A stretch of DNA of 64,000 bases from DATFVA01 sp963839165. Lineage in GTDB: Bacteria; Bacteroidota; Ignavibacteria; Ignavibacteriales; Ignavibacteriaceae. Positions 1 through 9,018 of this stretch are shown here, piece after piece (within the stretch, counting starts at the first letter, position 1; every line of letters begins with the position of its first letter). Both the position numbers and the translations under genes were made by a program. Under the pieces are notes generated by a model. It saw only the letters and a program-made list of their open reading frames with translations, had not been told where the DNA came from and ran no database searches. Location of the stretch: assembly GCA_963839165.1 (NCBI GenBank), contig CAWIUG010000049.1, positions 186,001-250,000 of the forward strand, given 5' to 3'.

Positions 1-386
1 CCCAGTGGATCAGGCGACTGCTCACCTGTACGTACGAACTCTCCGAAGTTCATGTATGTGATGCTTGCGGAAACTGTGCCGCTAAGATCTTCCATATATT
101 CCCTGTATGTCAGGTAATCGTAGAAGAGATCAAGATTGAATTGAGGCAGCCAGTTACTGTGAGTTATACTTAACTCGGTTCCCGTCTGAAAGGCGAGACC
201 AGCCGGATTCCAGAAAATAGCCGCAGAGTTATCTGCCAGCCCGGCTCCGGATTCACCCAGACCGCCTGCCCTGGAATCAGGGGCTAACAGCAGAAATGGA
301 ACAGCGGCTTCTCCTTGTGCATGCGTAACTTGCTGCATTCCCATAAACATAACGCTGACCATCAATAGCCTGAATATGGTTTTCAT
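1..386 (-). CDS. porV: PorV-like type IX secretion outer-membrane protein, partial (N-terminal part)
   Basis: This is the 5' part of a minus-strand gene cut by the left edge of the window. The reading frame starts at the ATG at 384-386, nine bases after a GGAGG ribosome binding site. Residues 1-24 look like a signal peptide ending in THAQ. The following text (PFLLLAPDSRAGGLGE, then IFWNPAGLAF) matches the start of the PorV/LptO family, a 14-strand barrel that shuttles cargo to the PorU sortase in the type IX secretion system. It lies directly downstream of porU on the same strand with a 122-base spacer, the arrangement usual for these two genes. About 128 residues are visible, so the barrel itself cannot be judged. 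PorQ or another PorV paralogue is possible but less likely given the neighbour. Confidence 0.85.
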   Translation of the reverse strand, partial: MKTIFRLLMVSVMFMGMQQVTHAQGEAAVPFLLLAPDSRAGGLGESGAGLADNSAAIFWNPAGLAFQTGTELSITHSNWLPQFNLDLFYDYLTYREYMEDLSGTVSASITYMNFGEFVRTGEQSPDPL

Positions 387-508
387 TTTATATTACCTCC
401 GATAAATAATGATCTTATTATTCTTATTATCATTTCTAACTATCATTTATAAAAAATATGAAATATAAAGTTAAATATTTAACCTGTATAAGTCCAAAAT
501 TAATTCCC

Positions 509-3500
509 CTACCTGATCACAGCTAGTTTACCTAAAACGCTTTTCGTGAAATTCCCGTCGAGGTTCTTTACAATGATTTTATACAGGTAAGTGCCGTTTG
601 CTATTATGTTCCCGTCCTGATCGCGTCCATCCCACGGTATTCTTACAAACTTGTCAGTAGTATGGAAATTCTCAATTTCCCTGATAAGTCTGCCGCTCAC
701 AGTATAAATTTTTATCCTAACTTCCGCATCATTGATCTGGTTTCTCTGGAATGTAAAAGTTGTATGACCCGCAAAAGGATTGGGAAAATTATATACGTCC
801 CTTATTTCAAGATCATCTCCGCTAACCACTGAAAAATAAACTGTCTGCGTACTGAAATTATTGAAGACGTCCCATGCCTTTACCTTGAGTGAATAATTTC
901 CCTGGTCCAGATTACTGAACTGGTAGTTCACTTCACCCGATCTGCCTCCGGCATCGAGGTCACCAGTAAAGTACCTGGTAAAATCAATTGGGTTTTCCTC
1001 CTGGTTGTTAAGAATTCCCTGGAGTTGATGCCCTATGCCGGTTCCTGTTGTGTTCAAGCCCGTTTCATCAGAAAGCTTGATAATGAGATTGGAGTTGGGA
1101 CTGATCAGATTCGAGTTCAGGGCTGATGCATTGTCAAAGAAGATATTTATGTCAGGACCTTTACCGTCGTTTACTGAACTGGTATCCGTTCCACCGACAA
1201 TGATTTTGTTTGTGAACCCCAATCCGTCTTCTGACGGGTTATAAAAATAAAATACTATTTTTCCATTTTGGTCCTGGTAAGAGATATCTTTAGGTACAAC
1301 AAAATCAGCATTAAATCTTCCACTGTTAACCGAAACCTGCCCATTAAAAATTATTCCTCCCTGACGAGTAACCTGCTCATTATTCAGATTAGCTATCGAC
1401 TCCGTTCTTTTTGAATCAAAAACTTCCAGGGTACCCTCTCCGTTAAAATTATTCCATAGAGTTGAATCCGGATGTAATACCCTTCCCGAGATCCTGGTAT
1501 GACTCAATGCTTTAATCTGGATACCTTCTGTTACAGCCTGTCCGTTAATAGAATCTATTGCGGCATCATAAGCAGGATCCAGCAGCCGGACTGTAGGATC
1601 GCCGAAAATAACAAACTTTTTGGCATTTGTGTCTGAGTAAATTTGTTTAGCTTCATAAAGTGCCCGACCGATAGGTATTCCTCTTGTGGAGTCTATCCCG
1701 TTTTCCATCAGATATGAAAAATATGCATTCATTAAATTAACATTACCAGATTGATAAACTGGTCTTGTTGATGCTATTGAAGCAATAGCACCACCGCCGT
1801 TTTTCAATACAAGTTCTTCAGCTCCGCTGGTGAAAGCCGGATCGTCAAAATAACCGAAATCGCAGGTGGCAGCTGTGAGAAGAAAGTACCTGTCATTATG
1901 CAGCTGTGGAATCGATACTCCCTGTTCGAAAATATATTCATCTGTCCAGAGATACGGAGCCCCATGCCCGATAAAGTTAACGATCAGAGTACCCTCATTC
2001 ATCGCACTGATTATTGCTTTATTCCCTGCCGGCATTCTCTTCCCTCCACCGGTAATTACTATAGGGAAGGCAGCCATATAAAGTTTATTAAAATTATACG
2101 ATTGAGGTATTATATTATTTGCGAGATTCTCAGAAGCTGATGTAAAACCGATATTGGAATATACCGCACCCTGGTAAGCGTCATCAGCAACCAATGTAAT
2201 TAAATTTCTCCAAAGACCTTTATCGCTGCCCGTCTCATAATGAATGATTTTATCAACAACATCATTGGCAGATTCCAGGGTTTCACAGGTGATCCTGCCT
2301 GTTGCAAGATCAACCTTGCCTTGAGGATCCGGATCAAGGTTTACAAAATAATCGTCTGATGAATAGCTGTTAATTTCATCAAATGATTCAACCGTTTCAT
2401 AGGGTGGGAGGAAATTAGTATGATATCCCAGGATATCTTTATAATCAAAATTTCCTGAGCCAAAAAATAATACGTATTCGGGTGGTGTCTGCCAGTTATC
2501 AAAAGCATATTTAATAAAATCTCTTATACCTGTTATATCCGGAAGTCCTCCTGCAAACTCATTGAAAATATTATCGACGTCAACTACTTTTGTTGATATC
2601 TTATCAGGGGCCTGATTTTCCCTGAAATTTTTCAGCCTGTCCGCAGCTTCCCTGAAGTTTTTGTGCGTAATTATAATAAACTTTGCTCCGTCGGAAATTC
2701 CATGAATGTTTGAGTTTTCAGCTTCCTGGGGATTAACAGGGGTTTTATATTGATCATTGGTAACAGCTATATATTTAGAAACTCTGCCCTGCTGTTCGGC
2801 CGATTGAAAGAGGCATTCACTCCCACTGATCTGTGCATTCGTTATCTGCTTCATTCCGGAATAATCTGAAACATCATAAACTTTGATATTGCTGTTTGAA
2901 AACCCTGTAAGGTGATATTTTATTACTGAGCTTGTATCCTTTGAAAAGAAAAGAAGGAAATCATTAAAGGCTTTTAATTCTTTCTGATACAAAATTTCAT
3001 AGTAATCAAGGTAGCCCTTTGCTGAAGGGGAATTGGGAGTAAAATTAAAATGAAGATTGCTTCTGTTGTCCGTCAGAGTGCCATTGTAGAAGACAGTTGT
3101 AGTGTACTGCTTGCCGTCAATGTATTCACTGATAGCGGTGGGCATATTAAGGTGCCAGATAAGGGAATTATTTTCATACACATCTATCGCTGTCGGGTTT
3201 TGTGCTGCTGTAACAAAACTCAGGTGATATTCTACAGGAACACCGTTAACTCTGCCGTCAAGTTTATTGGTGTAAGAGTGAGTCAAAACTACATTATTAA
3301 ATTCATCACCAAGAAATTTACGTCCTGAATTCAGAATATTTATTTTATCATCCTCTCTGCTGACAAAAGCCCTGGTTGAATTCTGTTCATAGACTCCTGT
3401 CTGGTTGAGACTGGCTTTATCCGAAGCTCTCTTCCCAGCAGTCCCTCCTGATGTTATCCAGTAGAAGTTATGATTTGTATAGATATTAAATATCCGCTTT

Positions 3501-4480
3501 ATCGCATTAGATGTAGTGTCGTAATCCCAGAAATTGTTCCCTCTGCCGTAAAATAATATATAATCACCCTGGTCGAATTTGCCGTCGGCTTCTCCTGTAA
3601 CAATAATTGCATTTTCCACAAGATCTGCTGGTCTGTCAGCAGTAGGATTCTCGGGAAGAGGTTTGCCGCCATTATTGTATATCTTTATGGTGCGTGGATC
3701 AACAGAAGCCGGATCTATACCATATGATGAAAGCATTGAGTAATCTATTTTATAGATCCCCTCATCAGGCGCTTCAAATTTTACCCAGTGACCTTCAGCC
3801 AGAACACTATTGATGATTGATTTTTTCAGCGACTGTGCTTTTCTTTCATGAACCCAATACTTAGCCTCATCAAAATTAATTATCGTCCTGGCGGTAAAAT
3901 TATCTGCTGGTTTTGAAGCGATCCTCTGCCTGCTGCTGAAGTTTATCCTGAACCTGATCGTTTTATAAAGCGTAACCGACTGCCCCATAGGATCAAACTC
4001 TACCGGATTGATCTGGATTGTCTGAACCGGCAGGTTTCTGACCAGCCCAAAATCTCCGAAGCTCACCAGTTCGGAGGAAGCCTTGTAATTGTAATACTCA
4101 CTACTCATCTCAAATTCCGGCTCGGGTGAGATTCCTTTTTTAATGAATTTCGGAGTGGGTATTATAAGTCCTTTCATCTTTATTGAAGCAGATCCCAGGA
4201 TCTCAATGGTATTGCCGTATTCGGAGGGTACTCCTATGTTTAGAGACCGAAAAGGAATTGCGGGCATTCCTTCGTTTTCGGGACCCGGGAAAGCTCCGTA
4301 TTCTAGATTAACTTTCACAAAACTTCTGTCGCCGATCTTAATAACAGAGGTATCCTGGTAAGCAGGAGAATATTCTATAGTAATGGAATTTCTATCTGAT
4401 GAGATGATTCTTACTTCCGGTTGGGCGAATATGGAAGCAGTAAAAAGAGATAGTATTATTAAGGAGAATTTGCCAATCAT
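509..4480 (-). CDS. porU: PorU, type IX secretion system C25-family sortase
   Basis: The 1323-residue protein has a signal peptide (about 1-19), a long N-terminal beta-rich region, a gingipain-like peptidase C25 domain and a C-terminal beta domain. The catalytic dyad is visible: His839 in FIGHGAP and Cys873 in AATCDFGYFD. In this system PorU cleaves the C-terminal sorting domain of cargo and links it to A-LPS at the cell surface. The last about 90 residues (NFPNPFAGHTTFTF onward, ending in GKLAVIR) resemble a type A sorting domain, as found in PorU of Ignavibacteria and Bacteroidetes. Length fits the family. The neighbour downstream on the same strand is porV. Cargo with matching C-termini is encoded at 54161-54943 and 60983-62440 in this window. 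Confidence 0.9.
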   Translation of the reverse strand: MIGKFSLIILSLFTASIFAQPEVRIISSDRNSITIEYSPAYQDTSVIKIGDRSFVKVNLEYGAFPGPENEGMPAIPFRSLNIGVPSEYGNTIEILGSASIKMKGLIIPTPKFIKKGISPEPEFEMSSEYYNYKASSELVSFGDFGLVRNLPVQTIQINPVEFDPMGQSVTLYKTIRFRINFSSRQRIASKPADNFTARTIINFDEAKYWVHERKAQSLKKSIINSVLAEGHWVKFEAPDEGIYKIDYSMLSSYGIDPASVDPRTIKIYNNGGKPLPENPTADRPADLVENAIIVTGEADGKFDQGDYILFYGRGNNFWDYDTTSNAIKRIFNIYTNHNFYWITSGGTAGKRASDKASLNQTGVYEQNSTRAFVSREDDKINILNSGRKFLGDEFNNVVLTHSYTNKLDGRVNGVPVEYHLSFVTAAQNPTAIDVYENNSLIWHLNMPTAISEYIDGKQYTTTVFYNGTLTDNRSNLHFNFTPNSPSAKGYLDYYEILYQKELKAFNDFLLFFSKDTSSVIKYHLTGFSNSNIKVYDVSDYSGMKQITNAQISGSECLFQSAEQQGRVSKYIAVTNDQYKTPVNPQEAENSNIHGISDGAKFIIITHKNFREAADRLKNFRENQAPDKISTKVVDVDNIFNEFAGGLPDITGIRDFIKYAFDNWQTPPEYVLFFGSGNFDYKDILGYHTNFLPPYETVESFDEINSYSSDDYFVNLDPDPQGKVDLATGRITCETLESANDVVDKIIHYETGSDKGLWRNLITLVADDAYQGAVYSNIGFTSASENLANNIIPQSYNFNKLYMAAFPIVITGGGKRMPAGNKAIISAMNEGTLIVNFIGHGAPYLWTDEYIFEQGVSIPQLHNDRYFLLTAATCDFGYFDDPAFTSGAEELVLKNGGGAIASIASTRPVYQSGNVNLMNAYFSYLMENGIDSTRGIPIGRALYEAKQIYSDTNAKKFVIFGDPTVRLLDPAYDAAIDSINGQAVTEGIQIKALSHTRISGRVLHPDSTLWNNFNGEGTLEVFDSKRTESIANLNNEQVTRQGGIIFNGQVSVNSGRFNADFVVPKDISYQDQNGKIVFYFYNPSEDGLGFTNKIIVGGTDTSSVNDGKGPDINIFFDNASALNSNLISPNSNLIIKLSDETGLNTTGTGIGHQLQGILNNQEENPIDFTRYFTGDLDAGGRSGEVNYQFSNLDQGNYSLKVKAWDVFNNFSTQTVYFSVVSGDDLEIRDVYNFPNPFAGHTTFTFQRNQINDAEVRIKIYTVSGRLIREIENFHTTDKFVRIPWDGRDQDGNIIANGTYLYKIIVKNLDGNFTKSVLGKLAVIR

Positions 4481-4636
4481 TAAATTTATCTAATTAACCG
4501 GTTTGTTAAAGGCTTCCCACTTCAGATAAAAAATTTTCCGTGAGCCAGTTTGTTAAGTTCTGTAGCAAATTCGCTGAATAATTCTCCTAATAATTTATCT
4601 CAATTTAGGCCTATTTTGGCTAAATTGTCAAGTCAA

Positions 4637-5083
4637 TTAAATAATTTGTTTTCTTTGCAGGTCATCCAGTATCTTATGGGTGCTGTCGTATCTGAAAGAA
4701 GGGATATTCCTCTCATAAACAACTTCCCCGGTAGGACTTATAAGAACTAGTTTCCGCCTATTGATCGCAAGAAAATTAAGAGCGTTATAACTTCGGCTGA
4801 CTTTCTTCCCGGGATCCGAGAGCATAGTGAATTGAATATTCATATTTCCGCAGAACGATTTATGGGAGCTGGCTGATTCTATATTTATACCCACAGGCCT
4901 TATGCCGGCCTGCTCAAACATTTTTATATTTTTCTGGTAGTTATCCAGCTGGGCCGAGCATACCCTGGAATTGTCTTTAGGATAAAAAACCAGCAGGATA
5001 TAATGATCAAGGTTATTATATAATTCAAAATCTTCCCCCCGCTGATCTTTGAGGATAAAGTTTTCTGCTTTCTTAAACGGCAT
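4637..5083 (-). CDS. Peroxiredoxin-like redoxin (AhpC/TSA, Bcp/PrxQ type)
   Basis: A 148-residue thioredoxin-fold protein. The peroxidatic segment reads FYPKDNSRVCSAQL with Cys42 in place of the usual DNTPGC arrangement; Ser39 stands where the conserved Thr is expected. There is no second Cys five residues later as in classical Bcp, though another Cys lies further on (SFCGN), so it may be a 1-Cys or atypical 2-Cys enzyme. The expected role is reduction of peroxides in the cytoplasm. Its start follows the stop of the HD-domain gene directly (5083/5084), so the two are almost certainly co-transcribed. The substitution around the active Cys makes peroxidase activity likely but not certain. Confidence 0.75.
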   Translation of the reverse strand: MPFKKAENFILKDQRGEDFELYNNLDHYILLVFYPKDNSRVCSAQLDNYQKNIKMFEQAGIRPVGINIESASSHKSFCGNMNIQFTMLSDPGKKVSRSYNALNFLAINRRKLVLISPTGEVVYERNIPSFRYDSTHKILDDLQRKQII

Positions 5084-5650
5084 TTAAAGGCCTAATAGTT
5101 CCTTATTGTTTTTCATAGCATTTATACAAAACGCGATGTGTTCGTCCAGCGGCACACCGAGTTCCTCTGCTCCTTTAACAATATCATCACGGCTAACGTT
5201 CCTTGCGAAAGCTTTATCCTTCATCTTCTTTTTGACCGATTTAACTTCTACTTCGTCGATTGTCTTATTCGGACGCACATATGTAACCGCCGTTATGAAC
5301 CCGGCAAGTTCATCGCAGGCATAAAGCGTCTTTGCAAGTTTAGAGTCACGGGGAACACCTGTATAATCAGCATGAGATAAAATGGCGTTTCTGAATGCTT
5401 CATCGAATCCTTTCTCTTTCAGGATCTCTGAACCTTTATAGGGATGCTCTTCGGCAGTAGGATATTTCTCATAATCAAAATCATGAAGGAGAGCAGCGTT
5501 GCCCCAGTACTCTGCATCTTCATTAAATTTTTCAGCATAAGCTTTTACACAAGCCTCTACAGCATATGCATGTTTAAGCAGACTATCGTTCTGTGTATAC
5601 TCTCTCAGCAGGTTGTTACAGTATTCCCTGTCCCTCACTATATCTGACAT
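5084..5650 (-). CDS. HD-domain phosphohydrolase-like protein
   Basis: A 188-residue soluble protein of the HD superfamily. Metal-binding residues are visible as His27, the His56-Asp57 pair (ALLHDFDYEKYP), and later His and Asp residues (LSHADYTG, YACDELAGF). The family covers metal-dependent phosphohydrolases, many acting on nucleotides; the substrate cannot be read from the sequence. It sits between nth (upstream) and the small peroxiredoxin gene (downstream, immediately adjacent), forming a run of minus-strand housekeeping genes from 6643 down to 4637. Confidence 0.75.
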   Translation of the reverse strand: MSDIVRDREYCNNLLREYTQNDSLLKHAYAVEACVKAYAEKFNEDAEYWGNAALLHDFDYEKYPTAEEHPYKGSEILKEKGFDEAFRNAILSHADYTGVPRDSKLAKTLYACDELAGFITAVTYVRPNKTIDEVEVKSVKKKMKDKAFARNVSRDDIVKGAEELGVPLDEHIAFCINAMKNNKELLGL

Positions 5651-5661
5651 ACGTCCTCCTT

Positions 5662-6309
5662 TTATTCATTTGCCGGATTAAAAGATGGGCAGAGATTTCC
5701 TACAGCACACTTCAGGCATTTGGGCCTGCGTGCTATGCAGATCTTTCTTCCATGTGCAGCCAGCAGATGCGAAGCTTTAATCCAGTCTTCCTCCGGCAGA
5801 AGTTCTTTAAGTCTGAATTCAATTTTTTCAGGATCCGGTGAGTCAATAAATCCCAACAGATTCGACAACCTCTTAACGTGTGTATCAACCGCGATTGCTG
5901 GTATCCCGAAAGCATTTCCGGCAACAACCGACGCTGTCTTTCTTCCTACTCCCGGCAGTTTATAAAGTGCTTCAAAGTCGGCAGGCACCTTACCCTTATG
6001 TTCATCAACAAGAGCCTGGCAGCACTGCTTTATACTTTTTGCTTTCTGCCTGTAGAACCCCGTTGAATAGATATCTTTTTCGAGCTCCTCGCTTTTTACG
6101 TCAATGAAATCCTGCGGCTTTTTATATTTTTTAAATAATGTCTTGGTGACGATATTAACTCTTTCATCTGTGCACTGGGCCGAAAGGATCGTTGCAATAA
6201 GCAGCTGAAACGGAGAGGTAAAGTTAAGCGCGGATTTCACATCGGGATATTCCTTCTTGAGGATGGAAAATATTTCTGCAGCTCGGTCTTTTTCTGATTT
6301 ACCCTTCAT
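5662..6309 (-). CDS. nth: Endonuclease III (DNA glycosylase/AP lyase)
   Basis: A 215-residue protein with all Nth landmarks: the helix-hairpin-helix LPGVGRKTAS (about 118-127) with the catalytic Lys124, the catalytic Asp142 in AVDTHVKRLSN, and a C-terminal [4Fe-4S] ligand set Cys191-X6-Cys198-X2-Cys201-X5-Cys207. It removes oxidised pyrimidines and nicks the resulting abasic site in base excision repair. Length equals that of typical bacterial Nth. The first 11 bases overlap the end of the ferredoxin gene, suggesting translational coupling and perhaps a link to iron-sulfur supply, although the latter is only inference. Confidence 0.95.
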   Translation of the reverse strand: MKGKSEKDRAAEIFSILKKEYPDVKSALNFTSPFQLLIATILSAQCTDERVNIVTKTLFKKYKKPQDFIDVKSEELEKDIYSTGFYRQKAKSIKQCCQALVDEHKGKVPADFEALYKLPGVGRKTASVVAGNAFGIPAIAVDTHVKRLSNLLGFIDSPDPEKIEFRLKELLPEEDWIKASHLLAAHGRKICIARRPKCLKCAVGNLCPSFNPANE

Positions 6310-6643
6310 TTTTATCCTGGTTAAATTTTGGATGTTTATTCAGCAGTCTCTCCACCGGTTTATTATTTATAATGTGGCTCTGAATTATCTCCTCTACATC
6401 GTCAATAGTAACGTGACTGTACCAGATCTGTTCAGGGTATACAACGATACTGGGACCGAATTCACAGGCATCAAGGCAGCCGGATGAATTAACGCGTACT
6501 TTAGGCTTTAATCCCAGCTGCTTAACTCTCTCCTTCATTTTCGCTCTTATCTCAATACTTCCCTTATCTGAACAGCAGCCTCTTGGATCATCAGGGGGTC
6601 TTTTATTTTCACAGACAAATATATGTTTTTCGTATCGCTTCAT
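6299..6643 (-). CDS. Thioredoxin-like [2Fe-2S] ferredoxin
   Basis: A 114-residue protein of the thioredoxin-fold 2Fe-2S ferredoxin family (Shethna/NuoE-like). Candidate cluster ligands are Cys11 (HIFVCENKR), Cys23 or Cys24 (RGCCSDKG), Cys56 and Cys60 (SSGCLDACEFGPS). Such proteins carry electrons to unidentified partners. It is the first gene of the group running towards 4637 and overlaps nth by 11 bases. Upstream is AT-rich repeat DNA followed by two tRNA genes, so its promoter probably lies at about 6650-6750. Confidence 0.85.
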   Translation of the reverse strand: MKRYEKHIFVCENKRPPDDPRGCCSDKGSIEIRAKMKERVKQLGLKPKVRVNSSGCLDACEFGPSIVVYPEQIWYSHVTIDDVEEIIQSHIINNKPVERLLNKHPKFNQDKNEG

Positions 6644-6645
6644 AA

Positions 6646-6720
6646 AGAATGAACAATTTATAATGAATAATTAACAATTAGAAATTTACAATGAATAATA
6701 AACAATGTATAATAATAATT
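6646..6720. repeat. AT-rich intergenic repeat, related copy beyond tRNA-Glu
   Basis: The spacer consists of AT-rich variants of AATGAACAATTTATAAT and AATGAATAATTAACAATT. The 17-base string at 6648-6664 recurs exactly at 6886-6902 on the far side of the tRNA-Glu gene. Nothing here looks coding. Confidence 0.6.
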
Positions 6721-6801
6721 AGCGGCGGCATTTTAAAACGAAAAATGGGTGATAAAAAGGTGAGACAATTACTATAAATATGGGACAACTGAAAAACTTT
6801 G

Positions 6802-6875
6802 TAGCGCGTACGGGATTCGAACCCGTGATCTCCGCCTTGAGAGGGCGGCGTCCTAAGCCACTAGACGAACGCGCC
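6802..6875 (-). tRNA. tRNA-Glu (anticodon CUC)
   Basis: Read on the minus strand the segment folds as a full cloverleaf. The 7-bp acceptor stem GGCGCGT/ACGCGCT ends in a G-U pair with discriminator A. The anticodon stem CCGCC/GGCGG encloses the loop CTCTCAA, giving anticodon CUC (Glu, GAG codons). The T loop reads GGTTCGAATCC. CCA is not encoded in full. The D region CTAGTGGCTTAGGA is typical of tRNA-Glu. Confidence 0.95.
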
Positions 6876-6938
6876 TGTATATAAAAATGAACAATTTATA
6901 ATTATCAATTTTTAATTATTCATTGTCCATTACTCTTG

Positions 6939-7011
6939 TTGCCTCGCCAGGGCTCGAACCTGGACTCTTCTGATCCAGAGTCAGACGTGTTGCCAATTAC
7001 ACCACGAGGCA
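6939..7011 (-). tRNA. tRNA-Gln (anticodon CUG)
   Basis: On the minus strand a 73-base cloverleaf forms: acceptor TGCCTCG/CGAGGCA with discriminator A, D stem GTGT/ACAC, anticodon stem TCTGA/TCAGA with loop CTCTGGA (anticodon CUG, Gln CAG codons), and T stem CCAGG/CCTGG around TTCGAGC. The U1-A72 pair is usual for tRNA-Gln. It is 63 bases upstream of tRNA-Glu on the same strand and may share its transcript. Confidence 0.95.
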
Positions 7012-7195
7012 ATTTTATTTTCGAGCTTCAAAAATAAGATATTTCCTGCAATATAACCAAATATAAATATGGTACTGAATCATTTTTTCATACGGCAGTT
7101 TTCAAGATTTGGACCCCTTAATCATCCTCATCTGGCTTTTAATTTTATCAGGGTATATATATTTTAACTCTTATTACTACATCGAATTATTTATA

Positions 7196-8047
7196 ATGAG
7201 AATATATACAGGGTTTTTAATTTTTCTACTGGCATCCATCCAGACGTTTTCACAGACATTTACCTACCAGCTTTCAATAGGTAAGTTCAAGAATGCGTCG
7301 GCATTTACAATAAATTCAGCGGGAATAATATATGTCACCGATGCGGGCTCAGATGAAGTATACAAGCTTGATACTCTCGGCAATTACCTGAAAGATGTAG
7401 GCGGTTACGGCTGGGATGAAGGAAATTTTGATCAGCCTGTGGATGTTTTTGCCAATCCGCTTAGTGTTTATGTATCCGACAAAAACAATCACAGGATCCA
7501 GCGCTTTGATAAGGACCTTAATTTTATTTCACTCCTTTATACCAGGGAAAGTGATGATGCTGCCGAAAGGTTTGGATACCCGCTGAGTGCGGTAGCGTCA
7601 AATCAGGGCGATCTTTTCATACTGGATTCGGAAAATAAACGAATTCTGAAATTCGACCTTTTCGGACATTTCATTCTTAACTTCGGAGGATTTGACGGGG
7701 GTACTTTTTCACTTAGAGAACCTGAACAGATGGCTGTCTCTCCTGCTAATGTACTTTTTGTAGTTGACGGCAGCAGTATCATACTGTTTGATCAATATGG
7801 TAATGGAGTAAATGAGCTGGAAACAGGAGTCGATCTGAAGAGTATAAACATTACATTTAACAACCTGCTTATTAATACCGACAAACTGATCCTGATGTCA
7901 AACCTTAAGTCGGGTTCATTTAAGTTTTCTGAATTAAAAACTGATGATCAACTTAACTCCCCTATTATCAGCAGCCTTCTCTTTAATGGTAAACTTTATA
8001 TCCTTATGTCTGATCAGATAAGGATTTACAGCCTGGTGAAAAGTTGA
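7196..8047 (+). CDS. Exported NHL-type six-bladed beta-propeller protein
   Basis: From the ATG at 7196 the protein has 283 residues. It opens with a signal peptide (MRIYTGFLIFLLASIQTFSQ), which is why this start is chosen over an upstream in-frame ATG at 7109 that would bury it. Repeated blades follow, with phrases such as IYVTDAGSDEVYKLDTLGN, VYVSDKNNHRIQRFD and LFILDSENKRILKFD, typical of NHL/6-bladed propellers. These act as periplasmic or surface binding scaffolds; the ligand is unknown. It overlaps the next gene by four bases (TTGA), so the plus-strand group 7196-9318 is probably one operon. Confidence 0.7.
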   Translation: MRIYTGFLIFLLASIQTFSQTFTYQLSIGKFKNASAFTINSAGIIYVTDAGSDEVYKLDTLGNYLKDVGGYGWDEGNFDQPVDVFANPLSVYVSDKNNHRIQRFDKDLNFISLLYTRESDDAAERFGYPLSAVASNQGDLFILDSENKRILKFDLFGHFILNFGGFDGGTFSLREPEQMAVSPANVLFVVDGSSIILFDQYGNGVNELETGVDLKSINITFNNLLINTDKLILMSNLKSGSFKFSELKTDDQLNSPIISSLLFNGKLYILMSDQIRIYSLVKS

Positions 8048-8520
8048 GCGTAAAGGCTTTCTATATTAAAGTACTTCTCACAATAACCATCGCTTTGTGG
8101 TTCGCCGGATTGTTCTCCAACGTACTTTACAGTTATAGTTTTCCGGGAATTTTGCCTGGTTTGTTTCCAGATAAAATATATTCTCTCGTTTGTCATCAGG
8201 AAACTGATAAATCATTCTTTATTGACGGCTTTAAAATTGAAGTCTGCGCAAGATGCACCGGCATTTATACAGGGGCAGTTCTCTTCTCAATAGCTGGTTT
8301 ATTAGTAAGCAAACTCAGACCCCGTGACAAAAAATGGCTTCTCTATAGTATGATTCCTATGGCAGCCGATGTGGTTTTATATTCTGCCGGAATATATGAC
8401 TATACAAAGTGGATTGCTTTCAGTACAGGTTTGATTTTGGGATCGGCCTCCATTCTTTATATTTTTACGGGTATTGAAGATTATTTTTTAGAGTTTAAAC
8501 TAAGTTCAAATGTCCAGTAA
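8044..8520 (+). CDS. DUF2085 family membrane protein
   Basis: A 158-residue integral membrane protein starting at a TTG that overlaps the upstream stop (TTGA). The CHQETDKS motif followed by EVCARCTGIYTG is the hallmark of DUF2085, whose conserved Cys/His residues suggest metal or redox chemistry although no function is established. About four membrane segments are visible. It lies in a plus-strand cluster of small membrane proteins and overlaps the following gene by 11 bases. Confidence 0.8.
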   Translation: MSVKAFYIKVLLTITIALWFAGLFSNVLYSYSFPGILPGLFPDKIYSLVCHQETDKSFFIDGFKIEVCARCTGIYTGAVLFSIAGLLVSKLRPRDKKWLLYSMIPMAADVVLYSAGIYDYTKWIAFSTGLILGSASILYIFTGIEDYFLEFKLSSNVQ

Positions 8521-9013
8521 AACATACTTACCCTCCCTTGTGGCAGGATTCGGAGCGGCTGTTCTTACAACTGTTCCCGGAGTTAGAGAATTCGGCTGTT
8601 GCCTTATTGTTCCGATTGCTGTTCTGACCGCAATGCTTTTGTATAAAAAGACTCTTAATGACGATACTAGTATCTCAGTTAATACGGGACTATTAATAGG
8701 ATTTCTTACGGGACTTTTCGCCGCTCTTTTTTCAACTTTTTTTGATGTTATTGTCACCCTCTTCACTCATACGAATGATTTTGTGGAAACTCTCCCGCAG
8801 ACAGCTGAAGTACTCGAAAGTTTTAAATTCGGAGAAGCAGCAGAGCAGACCATTGCGCTAATGAACGGGATGGCGCAGCAGATAACCTCAACCGGATTTT
8901 CTCTTCTTTATACCATCTTTATCTTGATCAGCAACCTGATTGTAGATTCAATATTCGGACTGCTTGGAGGTCTGCTGGGTAGAATTATTGTTAACCGTAG
9001 AACCCCTGTCTGA
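8510..9013 (+). CDS. Hypothetical membrane protein, 167 aa
   Basis: I do not recognise the family. The protein has several hydrophobic stretches (about 7-45, 59-85 and 130-160), with Gly/Ala-rich segments such as LVAGFGAAVLTT and GLLGGLLGRII, and a soluble stretch in the middle (about 90-125). It resembles the general layout of DUF4199-like inner-membrane proteins, but this is not secure. The 11-base overlap with the DUF2085 gene and the five-base gap to the next gene argue for translational coupling. Confidence 0.6.
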   Translation: MSSKTYLPSLVAGFGAAVLTTVPGVREFGCCLIVPIAVLTAMLLYKKTLNDDTSISVNTGLLIGFLTGLFAALFSTFFDVIVTLFTHTNDFVETLPQTAEVLESFKFGEAAEQTIALMNGMAQQITSTGFSLLYTIFILISNLIVDSIFGLLGGLLGRIIVNRRTPV

Positions 9014-9018
9014 TAAAA

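Noticed and set aside
7109..7195. Upstream extension of the beta-propeller gene from the ATG at 7109
   Set aside because: It would place 29 residues before a normal signal peptide; the start at 7196 gives a standard exported protein.
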